Assembly (NCBI GenBank): GCA_963719005.1
Contig: CAVRAR010000001.1
Coordinates: 377,027 to 441,026 of the forward strand
Reading direction: 5' to 3'
DNA from: G963675935 sp963719005
GTDB taxonomy: Bacteria; Planctomycetota; Planctomycetia; Pirellulales; Thermoguttaceae
DNA length: 64,000 bases
The notes under the pieces were generated by a model. The model was not told the DNA's origin. It saw only the letters and a program-made list of their open reading frames with translations, and did not search any database. Numbering within the stretch: position 1 is the first letter of the stretch; every line of letters begins with the position of its first letter. This document shows, piece by piece, positions 48,908-58,282 of this stretch. The position numbers and the translations under genes were made by a program.

Positions 48908-50332
48908 ATGTCTCAGAACGAACAAATCGATATCACGCCGGGAATGCAGCGATATATCGACAAAAACAAGAAGTATCTCGCCGATCGCGACCGCTACATT
49001 CGCGAGGAGGTGAAGAAGTGGAAGTTCGATACGATCGCCGTGCACGGCCTGTACACCGTGCAGGACGCGATTGAAGATTACCAGGGGGCGATCATCGAGC
49101 CGATCTTCATGAGCACCTCGCAGGCCTACCGCGACTCCGACGAAATGGCCGCCGCCCTGGCCTACCTGATTCCCACCTGGTGCTACTCGCGCATCGCCAA
49201 CCCCTCGACGTATTACTACGAGTGGACGCTGGCGCTGCTGGAAGGCTACGGCTTCGACGGCGAAACGAGCTGCTGCTCGACTTCGTCGGGCATGGCGGCG
49301 ATCATGACCGCCGTGCAGCCGTTTCTCGTCCGCCGCACGCACAACCGCCTCGAACCGCAGAACTTCGTCGCCACCGCGCAATGCTACGGCGGAACGTTTC
49401 AGCAGTTCAACGTGCGGCTGATGGAGGAACGCGACATCGAATGCCGCTGGGTCGAAGATGCGGGCGATCTGGACCAGTGGGCGTCGAAAATCGACGGGAA
49501 TACGCGATTTCTCTACGGCGAGCTTCCCAGCAATCCGGGCCAGAGCTTCTTCGACATCGAGGCCATCGCCGACCTGGCCCACAGCCACAACTTGCCGCTG
49601 ATCTGCGACAATACGATTGCTACTCCGGCGCTGCTGCGGCCCATCAGCCACGGCGCCGATATCGTCGTGCAATCGGCCACGAAGACCTTGTGCTCGAGCG
49701 GCTTCGGCGTGTGCGGCGCGGTGATCGCGCGCAAGAACCTGACCACGAACATCGACAACGACGCGCTGCGGAGCGACTTCGCTTCGTACGTCAAATACCT
49801 GCCGAACCGCGACTACGGGCCCAACCTGCACCCGATGCAGGCGATCATGGCCCTGAACGACATGCGAACGCTGCGATCGAAGGTCGATCTGATGAGCCGC
49901 AACACGATGCGGGTCGCCAAGTTCTTGCAGGAACATCCCGCGGTCGAGAGCGTGCAATACCTCGGCCTGCCGAACCATCCGCTGCACGAGTTGGCCAGCC
50001 GCTACCTCTGGCTGGTCGACGCCGAGCACGACGAAGTGTACGGAAGACCGGTGAACCGCTACGGGCATCTGCTTTCGTTCTGCGTGCGAGGCGGTGCGGA
50101 GGCGGCCCGCAGCATGTTCGACAAACTGCAACGCATCTGGCGCGCCACCGATTTGGGACGCATCAAAAGCGTCGCCACGATTCCCGCGATCTCGACGCAC
50201 CAGCAACAGGGGAAGAAAGGCCGCGAGTTGGCTCACATTCCCGCAAACATGGTCCGCCTCTGCGTCGGCGCCGAACATCCCGACGACGTGATCGCGGACC
50301 TGGATCGGGCGTTGGCGAGGGCTGGCGACTGA
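48908..50332 (+). CDS. Cys/Met-metabolism PLP-dependent enzyme
   Basis: 474 residues, longer than the usual 380-430 because of an N-terminal extension (about 1-45). The fold type I core has AYLIPTWCYSRIANPS, SSGMAAIMTAVQPF, the PLP Lys in VVQSATKTLCSSG, and a C-terminal LCVGAEHPDDVIADL. It most resembles O-acetylhomoserine sulfhydrylase or cystathionine lyase/synthase; the exact reaction is not fixed by sequence. CAAGGAG precedes the ATG at 48908. Neighbours give no pathway hint. Confidence 0.85.
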   Translation: MSQNEQIDITPGMQRYIDKNKKYLADRDRYIREEVKKWKFDTIAVHGLYTVQDAIEDYQGAIIEPIFMSTSQAYRDSDEMAAALAYLIPTWCYSRIANPSTYYYEWTLALLEGYGFDGETSCCSTSSGMAAIMTAVQPFLVRRTHNRLEPQNFVATAQCYGGTFQQFNVRLMEERDIECRWVEDAGDLDQWASKIDGNTRFLYGELPSNPGQSFFDIEAIADLAHSHNLPLICDNTIATPALLRPISHGADIVVQSATKTLCSSGFGVCGAVIARKNLTTNIDNDALRSDFASYVKYLPNRDYGPNLHPMQAIMALNDMRTLRSKVDLMSRNTMRVAKFLQEHPAVESVQYLGLPNHPLHELASRYLWLVDAEHDEVYGRPVNRYGHLLSFCVRGGAEAARSMFDKLQRIWRATDLGRIKSVATIPAISTHQQQGKKGRELAHIPANMVRLCVGAEHPDDVIADLDRALARAGD

Positions 50333-50762
50333 CAACCATCTACGCCGAGCCGCGGTACGATAGTGGGCCACACACCCGCGCAACCGGGTTGACCGCAATC
50401 CGCAACTTGATAGCCTTGATCGTGTTTGCCCGATCCCTGCCCCATCGGGCCATGATTTACTGCCGGGCGGACTTCTATTGCTACCGAAGAAGAATCACGG
50501 CCGCCAGTATCGCGGTAAGGCAGCCGCTTGGCTTTCCGGGTTCATCGTCGCCCGTTGGACTCCCACCGCGAAACAACGATCCGGCTTCGCAACCAGGCTG
50601 GTCAGAAAATCAGCCCGTCCCCGTTGCACTTCGGACATATATCCCGGACGTTCTGCAAGAGATTATTCGAGCCGATTACGACAGTACCCCTTCCCTCACA
50701 AACGGGGCAAGTCCGCCGAAACCGCATGATGATGAGATTGAGGGCGACGATAGACCCCACTA

Positions 50763-51794
50763 GAGCGGTTTCATTTTAGGTGTAGCGGTATCCGCAGTGT
50801 TGAAAATAGTTTCGGCACTCGGATTCCGTGAATTGGTCGAGGATGCTGCCGCAGAGTTTCCATAGCTTATCGACGGTCCGTTCGGCTCCGTCACGGAGCA
50901 ACTTTTTGAACTTGGAAAACGCCAACTCGATGGGGTTCAGGTCCGGCGAGTACGGGGGCAGGTAGCGCAGCTCGGCACCGGCCGCTTCGATGGCTTTGCG
51001 AACTCCAGCCACCTTGTGGCTGGAGAGATTGTCCATCACCACGATGTCGCCAGGTTTCAAGGCCGGTGCCAGATGTTGCTCGACCCAGGCGCGGAACAGT
51101 TCGCCGTTGATGCCGCCTTCCACGGTAAGCGGAGCGATGAATCCCTCGGCCCGCAATGCGCCCAAAAAAGTCGTCGTCTGCCAACGTCCGCAAGGAGTTT
51201 TTTCCAGCAAACGCGTGCCGAGTTCCGAGCGGCCGTAGGTGCGGGTCATGTTGGATTTAGCCCACGTTTCATCGATGAAAACGACTTTGGCGGGATCGAT
51301 CGACTCCTGCGAAGCGCGCCATGCCGCGCGCTGCTCAACCACATCGGGGCGATCCTGTTCGCTGGCAATCAGCGTCTTTTTTTTCGCGACTGCTTGAGCG
51401 CTTGGCATGCGGCGAAAGCGTTCCCAGGCAAACCTCTTCGCCGCGCTCCCGCTTCAAATCGGCTTGCAGTTCGCGCAGATAGATGTCGGGCCGAGCCGCG
51501 ATCTTGGCGACGAGCCAGTCTGCCCAAGCATGCCACGCGGGCTGACGCGGAGCCGCCTTCTTTGGCGCCACTTGGCCGGTCTCGCGACGTTGTTGCTGGA
51601 TGCGCCGCACCCAAGATTCTGAAACTTTGAAACGCAGCGCAATCACGCGCCGCTCTTCGTTCGTATCGCACGCGGCGAGCACTTCGCCGCGAAACTCCGC
51701 ATCGTACGGTTTCATCAGGGTCACCTCCTTGAGTGAGATGAACCCAATTTACCGAGTTCGCCCAGAATGCGCTAGACCTACCGTGGAACTGCTC
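50763..51794 (-). mobile_element. IS630-family insertion sequence
   Basis: Inverted ends GAGCGGTTTCA... and ...TGGAACTGCTC, flanked by TA on both sides (50761-50762 and 51795-51796), the IS630 target duplication. About 1032 bp. It splits a small gene. Confidence 0.88.
50776..51715 (-). CDS. IS630-family transposase, two frames joined at an A8 run
   Basis: The N-terminal frame (MKPYDAEFRGEVLAACDT, helix-turn-helix, Arg-rich linker) begins at ATG 51715 after AAGGAGGTGACC. The catalytic frame holds the DDE residues in VVFIDETWAKSN, DIVVMDNLSSHK and YSPDLNPIELAFSK. They meet at A8 (51377-51384), a slippery run, giving SREKK-KTLIASEQDRPDV. Programmed frameshifting is known in IS630 elements. Length joined about 313 residues, as expected. 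Confidence 0.87.
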
Positions 51795-52104
51795 TAGAAC
51801 GAAGCCAAGGATACCCGCAACCCATCTTCCCCAATCGTTGCCCCGACCGACGAAGATACCCCCAGCCGTTCCTGTTATCGTGCAAACGGCGGCAACGACA
51901 TTGAGAAGCAAAATCGGTGTTGAGTTTAGCCACTTCATCTAGCCCACCATAACACCTCCTGCGGCAATTTCAATCCCCGGCCATGAGCCGCATCCGATTC
52001 GCGGATGCACAGAGCCGGCATCCTTGACGTCGGTAGGAGCGTCAACTAAGCTAAACAGCAGTCACATTTGTGTCGGGGAATTGTCGGGAATCGTCGGTTT
52101 TGAG

Positions 52105-52132
52105 GTGCTAAATCGTGCTAAACTGTGCTAAA
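52105..52132. repeat. Three GTGCTAAA units at 10-bp period
   Basis: GTGCTAAA begins at 52105, 52115 and 52125, exactly one helical turn apart, 80-107 bp before tRNA-Ala. It looks like an array for a DNA-binding protein, possibly integrase arm sites. Confidence 0.55.
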
Positions 52133-52211
52133 TGGAGGGCTTAGGAAGGCGACATGCAGCGTCAAACGTGTTGACGCAAGGTGTTGTAAACTAAGGAGTT
52201 AGGTATTCATT

Positions 52212-52284
52212 GGGGCCGTAGCTCAGTTGGGAGAGCGCCTGGTTTGCATCCAGGAGGTTGCCGGTTCGATCCCGGTCGGCTCCA
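52212..52284 (+). tRNA. tRNA-Ala (UGC), integration target
   Basis: 73 nt. Acceptor GGGGCCG pairs with CGGCTCC (one G-U), discriminator A52284; anticodon TGC at 52245-52247; T-loop GTTCGATCC. The stop of the integrase gene lies inside the tRNA on the other strand (52223), the arrangement expected when the tRNA 3' half serves as attachment site. Confidence 0.96.
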
Positions 52285-54014
52285 CTAAACGCAACCCGTT
52301 GACAGCCGTTGTCAGCGGGTTGTTTCGTTTGACGGGGCAAGCACTTACGTCAACGGCTTCGGCATCGTTCGATTCTTCGGCCGCGCTTGCAATCTTGTCC
52401 ATGATTGACTGCAATGTGCGGGTTTTGCCGGTAGTTGGTGCAAGCGTTGGTGCAAGCTGGCCAAAAGCGGAATCGTCGGTCCCTGTTGCCTTTAGGGCGA
52501 CGGCTTCGCTTTCTTCTCCTCCCATAAGAGGCAGAGCGGGAAGGGCTTCCATCGCCCCGGCTATGTCCAACAGCTTCGGATCGGTGTAGACGTTCATGGT
52601 CAAGTCGATCGTCGAATGACGCATAGCGGCTTGTGCGGTTCGCGGTGCAACCCCGGCCGCGCTCAACAGCGTGCCGAAGGTATGCCGCAAGGCATGAACG
52701 TCTACCGTTCGGCCGCGTTCGTCCCGCTTTTCGATCTTCCACTTGCCCGGCGACACTTCCACCCGGCGAGCAATGCCGGCGGCAACAAGGTCACGGTCCA
52801 AGATTCGTACCAGGGCAGCGGGCACGGTGAACAGCGGCATATCGGCCGGCAGCCGAGTCAACGGCAGACAAGATTGCCCCTCTCGCCCCGTAGAATCGCC
52901 CTGGTTGCGTTTCCCGCGTTTCTGGTGTTTCGAGTCGAATCGAACGGCCGGCGTAGCTCTGGCGGCTTCCTGCAAAGCCGTTGCCTTGTCGGCAAGCCAT
53001 CCTCGAAGATCGGCGGCAAGATCGGCCCGCAAGGGTATCGTCGATCCCTCTCGATTCTTTTCGTCGGCCGCGTTCAAGATCAAGTAGGGCATGGCGGCGT
53101 CAAGCACCACTTGGCCCACGGTAATGGAAGCCAACTCGCCTTTGCGTAGGCCGGTCAGCACCAGCGTCTTGTAGATCAAGGCCCGCTCTTGCCCGAGCCG
53201 TTCCAAGCGGCGGCGGGTTTCTGCCCGTAGTTTCCCAATCGCTTCGCCTTCTCTCTTGCCCCGGCGAATGGTCATTGCTTCCAACAGCGGGCGGCGGCGT
53301 GCCACGTCCAAGAGCCGCGTCAACTCGGCTTCGGTCAAGGATCGGCGTTTGCGGCGGCTGGTCAGCCTTGGCGTCGGCTTTCGTCACTCCGGCAAACGGA
53401 TTGCCCAACAGTCGGCGATTGCGAACACACCAATTGGCGAAGGTCATGCAGGCTTCTCGATAAGCGTTTCGAGTGACGGCCCCCATGCCTTCGGCCTGCC
53501 GTGTCGCAAGCCACTTTTCCAAGATCGGTGCCGAAAGGTCGGCAAGACGATCAAAGCCGCATTCCCGAACAACGCGATTCAGCCGAGAGCGGGTATCGGC
53601 AATCTGGTGTGGCGTGACGGCCTTGGCGTTTTGGTGGTCGAAAAAGGCGGCAATATGATCGGCCAGCGGCGCGCTTTGGTGGTCGATAACGGCATCTTCG
53701 GCGGCGGTCAAGACTTCGCCTTTGACCATTTCCGCCCGCCGTTCCAGCTTGCCGAGTATCGACCGGGCGGCCGATTCATCCCGGCAGCCGGTCGCCACCT
53801 CCTGGACGATCCCCGAGCCGTCTCGATACTTCGCGGTGTAGGTCCGGGCGGTAATCACAAGTCGGTCGGTGCCATCCTTGCCCGTGGTGACGGGTGCCGT
53901 CCGGCGTTTTCCCTTGGCGTCGATCCACTCGGCAAGCCGTTGCCCCTTGCGGACGATGATCTTTGCCCCGGTCGGCAGCGGTTTCGTAAAGGTCTTCTTG
54001 TAGACGGCTCCCAT
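52223..54014 (-). CDS. Tyrosine recombinase (integrase), frameshifted
   Basis: About 596 residues joined. The SAM-like core-binding domain (LADHIAAFFDHQNAKAVTPH, ADLSAPILEKWLATR) leads into a catalytic domain with Arg in TGLRKGEL, HALRHTFGTLL (His-x-x-Arg) and the last His and Tyr in MRHSTIDLTMNVYTD. The frame breaks at CCGCCGC near 53351-53363; one extra C separates TKADAKADQ from RRKRRSLTEAEL. The C-terminal 30 residues (VEPTGIEPATSWMQ) are antisense tRNA-Ala sequence. ATG 54014 follows AAAGGCG. The enzyme integrates the element at the tRNA. Confidence 0.9.
52292..52322. terminator. Hairpin downstream of tRNA-Ala
   Basis: CAACCCGTTGACA...TGTCAGCGGGTTG, a 13-bp stem with one wobble and TTTCGTTT after it. 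It could terminate the tRNA and lies inside the integrase reading frame. Confidence 0.6.
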
Positions 54015-54048
54015 GATTCGCCTTTCGTTTGATCCGGCTTCCGGCCGG

Positions 54049-54339
54049 TCACTTCGCCTTTCGTTTCCGTGTTCGTTTCGCCAGTGTTGGCCGCGCCAAG
54101 TTCTCCGGTGTCGGTTCGGGCGGCTTTGCGTCGGGGTCTGACACCAGCCGAAGCCCCAGGTATGCGGCGAGTCGGTCGGCCTTGTCGAGCCGAATCGACA
54201 TATCGCCCCGAGCAAAGCGGCGAAGATTCGCGGCGTCGATCCCGGTCGCCTTGCCGATCCGGTAGACCGTCAAGCCGCTTTGCTCCATTGCAGCCCGTAG
54301 CACGTCGGTTAGTGTCGGTTGCGGTTTGCTCTTGCTCAT
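54049..54339 (-). CDS. XRE-type helix-turn-helix regulator
   Basis: 96 residues. The HTH is near 14-60 (MEQSGLTVYRIGKATGIDAANLRRF, DKADRLAAYLGL). The basic C-terminal tail (LAKRTRKRKAK) is typical of a DNA binder. Start at 54339; upstream codons are low complexity. It probably regulates the element; the operator-like repeats at 54468-54534 are near. Confidence 0.8.
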   Translation of the reverse strand: MSKSKPQPTLTDVLRAAMEQSGLTVYRIGKATGIDAANLRRFARGDMSIRLDKADRLAAYLGLRLVSDPDAKPPEPTPENLARPTLAKRTRKRKAK

Positions 54340-54467
54340 AGAAGCATTATTACGTTTATCGGCATTTCCGTCAAGCGGCCTTCGGTGTCGGCCGCGTTTT
54401 TTTTTCTCCGCGTCCCCGTGTCCGTAGGACACACAAGGGGACGCAATTATGGTCCCTTATGGGATGA

Positions 54468-54534
54468 GGGAAGCCCACTTCCCCAGTAATTGCATGGAAA
54501 CTTCCCCAGTCATAGGGAAGCCCAGTTCCCTAGT
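54468..54534. promoter_or_regulatory. Three GGGAAGCCCA(N)TTCCC-type repeats, operator or iteron-like
   Basis: Units at 54468 (GGGAAGCCCACTTCCCCAGT), 54496 (GGAAACTTCCCCAGT) and 54515 (GGGAAGCCCAGTTCCCTAGT). Each is an inverted GGGAA...TTCCC pair. They lie upstream of the XRE gene and overlap the end of the winged-helix gene. They could be the regulator's operators or replication iterons. Confidence 0.5.
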
Positions 54535-54952
54535 GCCTTGGTGGTTTGGGTATCGGCACAACGCGGTATCGGGACGGTCCCCGATTGATTCCGCCCTTGA
54601 ATACTTGGACAAGCAAGCCACGGCGGCGCAGTCGCCCAACGGCATCGACAACGCCCCGCTTGCTGCAACCGATCCGCTTGGCGATGTTGTCTTCGCTGGT
54701 GCAAGCCGTCCCGTCCCGAGTGTCACGGTAAAGCACCAGCCAGGTCAGCGCCTCCACTCTCGACAAGCCGACCATGCCGGCGTCCACAAAGCCATTCAGC
54801 ACGGCGAAGCGGTCGGCGGTGTTGCGGCGAGAGGGCTTTCCCTTCGCTTTCGAGGTGTTTCCCTGGTGCCGGCGGGGCGAGCCGTTACCCTGGTGCATGG
54901 GTGGCAGAACGTCGCAGCCTTCGAGGATCGGCGGTTTTGTTTGCGTGTTCAT
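54530..54952 (-). CDS. Winged-helix DNA-binding protein of the element
   Basis: 140 residues. A hydrophilic Lys/Arg-rich N-terminus precedes a helix-turn-helix (SRVEALTWLVLYRDTRDGTA, EDNIAKRIGCSKRGVVDAVGRL) like phage replication-initiation domains. The ATG overlaps the end of the next gene (54949), so it is in the same operon. Replication initiator or regulator, not resolved. Confidence 0.75.
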   Translation of the reverse strand: MNTQTKPPILEGCDVLPPMHQGNGSPRRHQGNTSKAKGKPSRRNTADRFAVLNGFVDAGMVGLSRVEALTWLVLYRDTRDGTACTSEDNIAKRIGCSKRGVVDAVGRLRRRGLLVQVFKGGINRGPSRYRVVPIPKPPRH

Positions 54953-55917
54953 GCGAAGTCTCGAAATTCCTCGAAGCCGTGGAAGCCGTCGGCATCATCG
55001 GCGGCCGGCGGCGTCCGATCCCATGCACTCCGCAAGGCCGATTGCAGCTTGCCCGACGATTTCCGCCCCTTGGTTCGCTGGTCCCCGGCAACCTCGAATC
55101 GTTGGCAACGGCGGTCGAATTGCAACACAAGGTCTTTCGCTTCGGTGTGTCTCGCCTTGAGGTGGCGAAGTACAACCGTATCATCTTCGTCGGGCACCAG
55201 AATAAACGCATCATCGGCCCCAAACTCCAATTCGGACGATTCGCGGAAACTGGCCAGCGTCAACGCATCGCCCGCGTAGGTCGAACGGCCCTTGCTGTCT
55301 TTGCCTCTCGATACGGCGGCGACCACGATCATGGCAACTCCGGCATCGGCGAATTGCCGCAAGTAATTCATCGTGGCGTCTACCGATCCCCGCTTGTCCC
55401 CGTGGTCGCCCGGCGGCGGGATTCGCTGGATGTAATCGAGCACGATCAAGTCAGCATGGAAGGCGTCGGCCGAAGCGGCGACGTTTTCCAGATTGAACGG
55501 CGGCTTGACGAAGGCCAGCCGTTCGGCCGAGGTTTCGAGGGTGTTCAATCCTTGGTCCAAGCGGTCGGCGTGTTCGGCCTCGAAGCGGCGATAGCGAATC
55601 GTCCCCAGGTCGATCCCCGAGAGCCTCGATAGCTGCCGATCCAACAGCACGGCCGGCGTCATTTCGACATTGCACACCAGCACCCGCAAGGTGGGCGTCA
55701 ACCGCAAGGCGTCAACCACGGCTTGCATGGTGAACGCGGTCTTTCCGGCCCCCGGTGCCCCGCCGATGAGCGTTACCAGCTTCGGCCCGATTTCGATTCT
55801 CACCAGTTCGCCCGAGCCGATCGGATAGAACACGGGCGGCGCGCCGGTATGCACGTCATCGCGCCAGCCCTCGAAGGCGTCGGCCGCGGCGACGTAGTTT
55901 GCTTTGCGTTCGTTCAT
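54949..55917 (-). CDS. DnaB-like replicative helicase/ATPase
   Basis: 322 residues, RecA-like core. Walker A GGAPGAGKTAF (about 50-60), Walker B LIVLDYIQRI, and a later ASFRESSELEFGADDAF segment as in DnaB C-terminal domains. The N-terminal DnaB domain is missing. It follows the primase on the minus strand by overlap and would unwind the element's DNA. Confidence 0.85.
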   Translation of the reverse strand: MNERKANYVAAADAFEGWRDDVHTGAPPVFYPIGSGELVRIEIGPKLVTLIGGAPGAGKTAFTMQAVVDALRLTPTLRVLVCNVEMTPAVLLDRQLSRLSGIDLGTIRYRRFEAEHADRLDQGLNTLETSAERLAFVKPPFNLENVAASADAFHADLIVLDYIQRIPPPGDHGDKRGSVDATMNYLRQFADAGVAMIVVAAVSRGKDSKGRSTYAGDALTLASFRESSELEFGADDAFILVPDEDDTVVLRHLKARHTEAKDLVLQFDRRCQRFEVAGDQRTKGRKSSGKLQSALRSAWDRTPPAADDADGFHGFEEFRDFA

Positions 55918-57242
55918 GCCGCGCCCCCTTTCTCATACCACTGGCCCCAGCCGAGAAACCGGCCGCACTTGCGACAATCGCGGCGGCTTCGGCCTTCGCT
56001 TATGGCCACGTCCACAAACTCCCGAGAGCCGCACTTGCAAGGTCTATCGAGCGTGCCCGAGCCGACGGCCCCAGGTGGCAGCGGTGCCAACGGTTCCGGC
56101 AACGGCGGCAACGTTGTCCCCTCGCCTTTTGGGAGAGGGTTAGGGTGAGGGTTTTGCACGGCAGCGATCGGCGGCGATCCCCAGAGCGCGGACAACGCCG
56201 CTTGCATATCGACGGCCGGCGGCGTTTCGACCATTGCCACGGCGGCCGGCGTCGAATCCTCGATAAGCGGCGAAGGCGAAGCCGCGCCCGCAAGTCCGCA
56301 CTCGATACCGCGTCGAATGTCTTTCGGCGGTAATCCCGAGTCGAGCGCCGATTCTTCGAGCAATGCCACGGCCAGCGCCGAAGGGCAACCAAACTCGACA
56401 AGGTTCGCGGCGGCAGAGTACAAGAGCCGGTGCCGATCGCCCGTGCCCGCGCCTTCGCGGATAAAGTCGAGCGTTGCACGGTTCAAGATCGGCGTGTCGT
56501 TGCCGGCGGCGCGGCGTTGTTCCTTCGCTTCGCTTTCTCCGGCCACCTGTTCAACGGCCGTTTGCCAGTCGGCGGCGACTTGGTCGCTATGCCGCGTCGC
56601 CATCGGCAAGTCAAACGGTGCCGGTTCCCTCGATAGTTCGATGATCTTATCGAGGGGCAGTCCTGTCAGTTCGTCCAAAGACAGGTGCCGCTTGTGCAAG
56701 CCCGTCTTCGGGTGCCGAGAGTTCGGGGCACGGAAGGCCCGAACACGATCATAGACGCCCGTGTCGATCGTTACGGCGGCCAGTTCGGCGACATTCTCGG
56801 CAAACCGTCTGCAAACCCGATGAAAGTCAAGCGAAGGCAACGGCAACCACAACGCCGTGGATAGCCCAAGATGAAAACCTTTCGAGCCGGAAAAGAACGT
56901 CAGCAGTTCGCCCGGTTCCACGGCATACCGTTCCACCAGGAACACGGCCAGTGCGGCGGCGTCTTTGTGGGCATACTGCAATTCTTCGTTATCGAGGTCA
57001 AACCATAACCACGGCGACCAGCACGGCCCCGAGTAACCGGCCGTCGATCCCTGATTGTCTTCGAGGTGCCGGCGGAAAGTATCATCGAATCGGAAAGCCG
57101 AGAGGTAACATTCCTTGTTCGGTTCGCATCGTGGATCGGCAGCGGCATGAGCCGAGAGCGCGGCGGTGGCGTCCACCAGCCGCCGGTTCTCGAAACACCC
57201 GCCGACGATCCGAAAGCCGAAGCGGTAATTAGAAATCGTCAT
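55914..57242 (-). CDS. AEP-type primase (PrimPol-like) with repeat insertion
   Basis: About 442 residues. The archaeo-eukaryotic primase motifs are visible: WLWFDLDNEE (Asp-x-Asp), FSGSKGFHLGL (Ser-x-His-type) and VTIDTGVYDRVRAFRAPNS. A C-terminal zinc finger is formed by CKCGSREF and CRKCGRF. The peptide PHPNPLPKGEG near residue 366 is the translation of a CCCTCTCCC-family palindrome (56116-56152). The start at 57242 overlaps the upstream DUF669-like gene by 14 nt. It primes DNA synthesis for the element. Confidence 0.82.
   Translation of the reverse strand: MTISNYRFGFRIVGGCFENRRLVDATAALSAHAAADPRCEPNKECYLSAFRFDDTFRRHLEDNQGSTAGYSGPCWSPWLWFDLDNEELQYAHKDAAALAVFLVERYAVEPGELLTFFSGSKGFHLGLSTALWLPLPSLDFHRVCRRFAENVAELAAVTIDTGVYDRVRAFRAPNSRHPKTGLHKRHLSLDELTGLPLDKIIELSREPAPFDLPMATRHSDQVAADWQTAVEQVAGESEAKEQRRAAGNDTPILNRATLDFIREGAGTGDRHRLLYSAAANLVEFGCPSALAVALLEESALDSGLPPKDIRRGIECGLAGAASPSPLIEDSTPAAVAMVETPPAVDMQAALSALWGSPPIAAVQNPHPNPLPKGEGTTLPPLPEPLAPLPPGAVGSGTLDRPCKCGSREFVDVAISEGRSRRDCRKCGRFLGWGQWYEKGGAA
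56116..56152. repeat. CCCTCTCCC-family palindromic repeat, copy 6 (in primase)
   Basis: CCCCTCGCCTTTTGGGAGAGG with TTAGGGTGAGGG; in frame, encoding PNPLPKGEG. Confidence 0.8.
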
Positions 57243-57783
57243 GTTCGCCCCCTGCCACGTTCGCGGCGGCAAGGGGTTCTTGTGTGGTCCCCTCGCCTTT
57301 TGGGAGAGGGACAGGGGGTGAGGGCGAGTTGACCGGCGCGAATGGGTCAACGTCCGGCGGGTCGATCCCGATTACCTCGAATGTCCGAACGCGGTTGTAC
57401 TCCGTCCCATCATCATCGCGGCGAAGGGCGAGCTTCACCTTGCAGCGGATACCCGGCGGCAACGGCCGTTCCAATTGCTCCAGCGCCGTTACCCCGAGCT
57501 TGGCAAGGTCACGTTTCGCCATCGGCAGCGCGGCCGGCGTGATGTAAACATCATGCCAAAACTGACGGCCCTGGTGCTCGCCTTCCAATACTTTGAAGGT
57601 TAGCTTGTAGGACGGTGTGCCCTTCGTCCTACTGGTCGCTAATTCCCCGCCGACGATCCGGGCGATATATTCGCCCGGCGGCAGCGGTGCAAAATCTTCG
57701 GCGGCCTGAGTTTCACCCCATGCACGGGATAGATTTTGCCGGTCGCCTTCGCGTAGAATGTCAGAGAGAGATTTTCGATTCAT
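57229..57783 (-). CDS. DUF669-like phage-type protein
   Basis: 184 residues. LPPGEYIARIVGGELATSRT and TPSYKLTFKVLEGEHQGRQF match the DUF669 family found beside phage replication genes, probably binding DNA or aiding recombination. The C-terminus (SPSPPVPLPKGEG) is repeat-encoded. Start at 57783. It overlaps the primase and forms one operon with it. Confidence 0.75.
   Translation of the reverse strand: MNRKSLSDILREGDRQNLSRAWGETQAAEDFAPLPPGEYIARIVGGELATSRTKGTPSYKLTFKVLEGEHQGRQFWHDVYITPAALPMAKRDLAKLGVTALEQLERPLPPGIRCKVKLALRRDDDGTEYNRVRTFEVIGIDPPDVDPFAPVNSPSPPVPLPKGEGTTQEPLAAANVAGGEHDDF
57287..57325. repeat. CCCTCTCCC-family palindromic repeat, copy 7
   Basis: CCCCTCGCCTTTTGGGAGAGG with ACAGGGGGTGAGGG, in frame at the 3' end of the DUF669-like gene. 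Confidence 0.8.
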
Positions 57784-57790
57784 GGGGTTC

Positions 57791-58282
57791 TTACTCCATT
57801 CCGGGCGTGACGGTTGCAGCCGCCGCGCCCGGTTCGTTTGTGGTGTTGGTTGAAAAGAGAACATGTTGCGAAGCGGCAGCCCCTTCGCTGTCTTCGAGGG
57901 GGTCCGACAACTCGGGATGATAGGCAAGCCACCTCATGGCCCTGCTACGATGGGCCAGCACCCAAACCGTCACGGGGCGAGCATGGCCCACGGGGCGGCA
58001 CGTCTTGGCGAAGCCATCGGCGCGGATGATTCCCGCACGGGCAAGCGGACCAGGGGCAGCGCCGAAGCACTTGGCATTGATCCCCGGTGGCAGTTCGACC
58101 AATTCCCGAACGTCATCAGCGGTTGCCGTTCCCGTTTCGAGGAGCACGGTCAGCAAGGCACGTTGTGCCCGACGAATGACAGCTTCACGGTTCGCGGTGA
58201 GCACGGCGAAGGCGTCTTGTTTGCGACGTTCGCCCTCGATAGCTCCGCACTTGCACGGATTGCAGTTGTGGGCGCAATTCAT
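57791..58282 (-). CDS. Element protein with Cys-rich N-terminus
   Basis: 163 residues. CAHNCNPCKCG is a likely metal-binding start; a winged-helix-like segment (LLTVLLETGTATADDVRELV) follows. ATG at 58282, which overlaps the end of the excisionase-like gene. Family not recognised; a DNA-binding role is plausible. Confidence 0.65.
   Translation of the reverse strand: MNCAHNCNPCKCGAIEGERRKQDAFAVLTANREAVIRRAQRALLTVLLETGTATADDVRELVELPPGINAKCFGAAPGPLARAGIIRADGFAKTCRPVGHARPVTVWVLAHRSRAMRWLAYHPELSDPLEDSEGAAASQHVLFSTNTTNEPGAAAATVTPGME

Larger units (their letters stand above)
50602..51938 (-). pseudogene. Membrane/zinc-ribbon protein interrupted by IS630
   Basis: The 5' part (51795-51938) encodes MKWLNSTPILLLNVVAAVC, a helix and WVAGILGFVL. 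The 3' part (50602-50762) encodes VGSIVALNLIIM, then CPVCEGRGT and CPKCNGDG, two CxxCxGxG zinc-binding units like DnaJ zinc fingers. Removing the IS and one TA copy rejoins both parts in frame (GFVL-VGSIV) to give about 101 residues with two helices and a cytoplasmic zinc ribbon. A 3-codon ORF with strong AGGAGG sits just before the ATG (51936-51938). Function unknown. Confidence 0.78.

Noticed and set aside
57242..57350. Longer start for the primase with a RPHPLSLSQKARG leader
   Set aside because: That leader is repeat-derived and precedes the natural MTISNYRFGF start; the ATG at 57242 is also coupled to the upstream gene.
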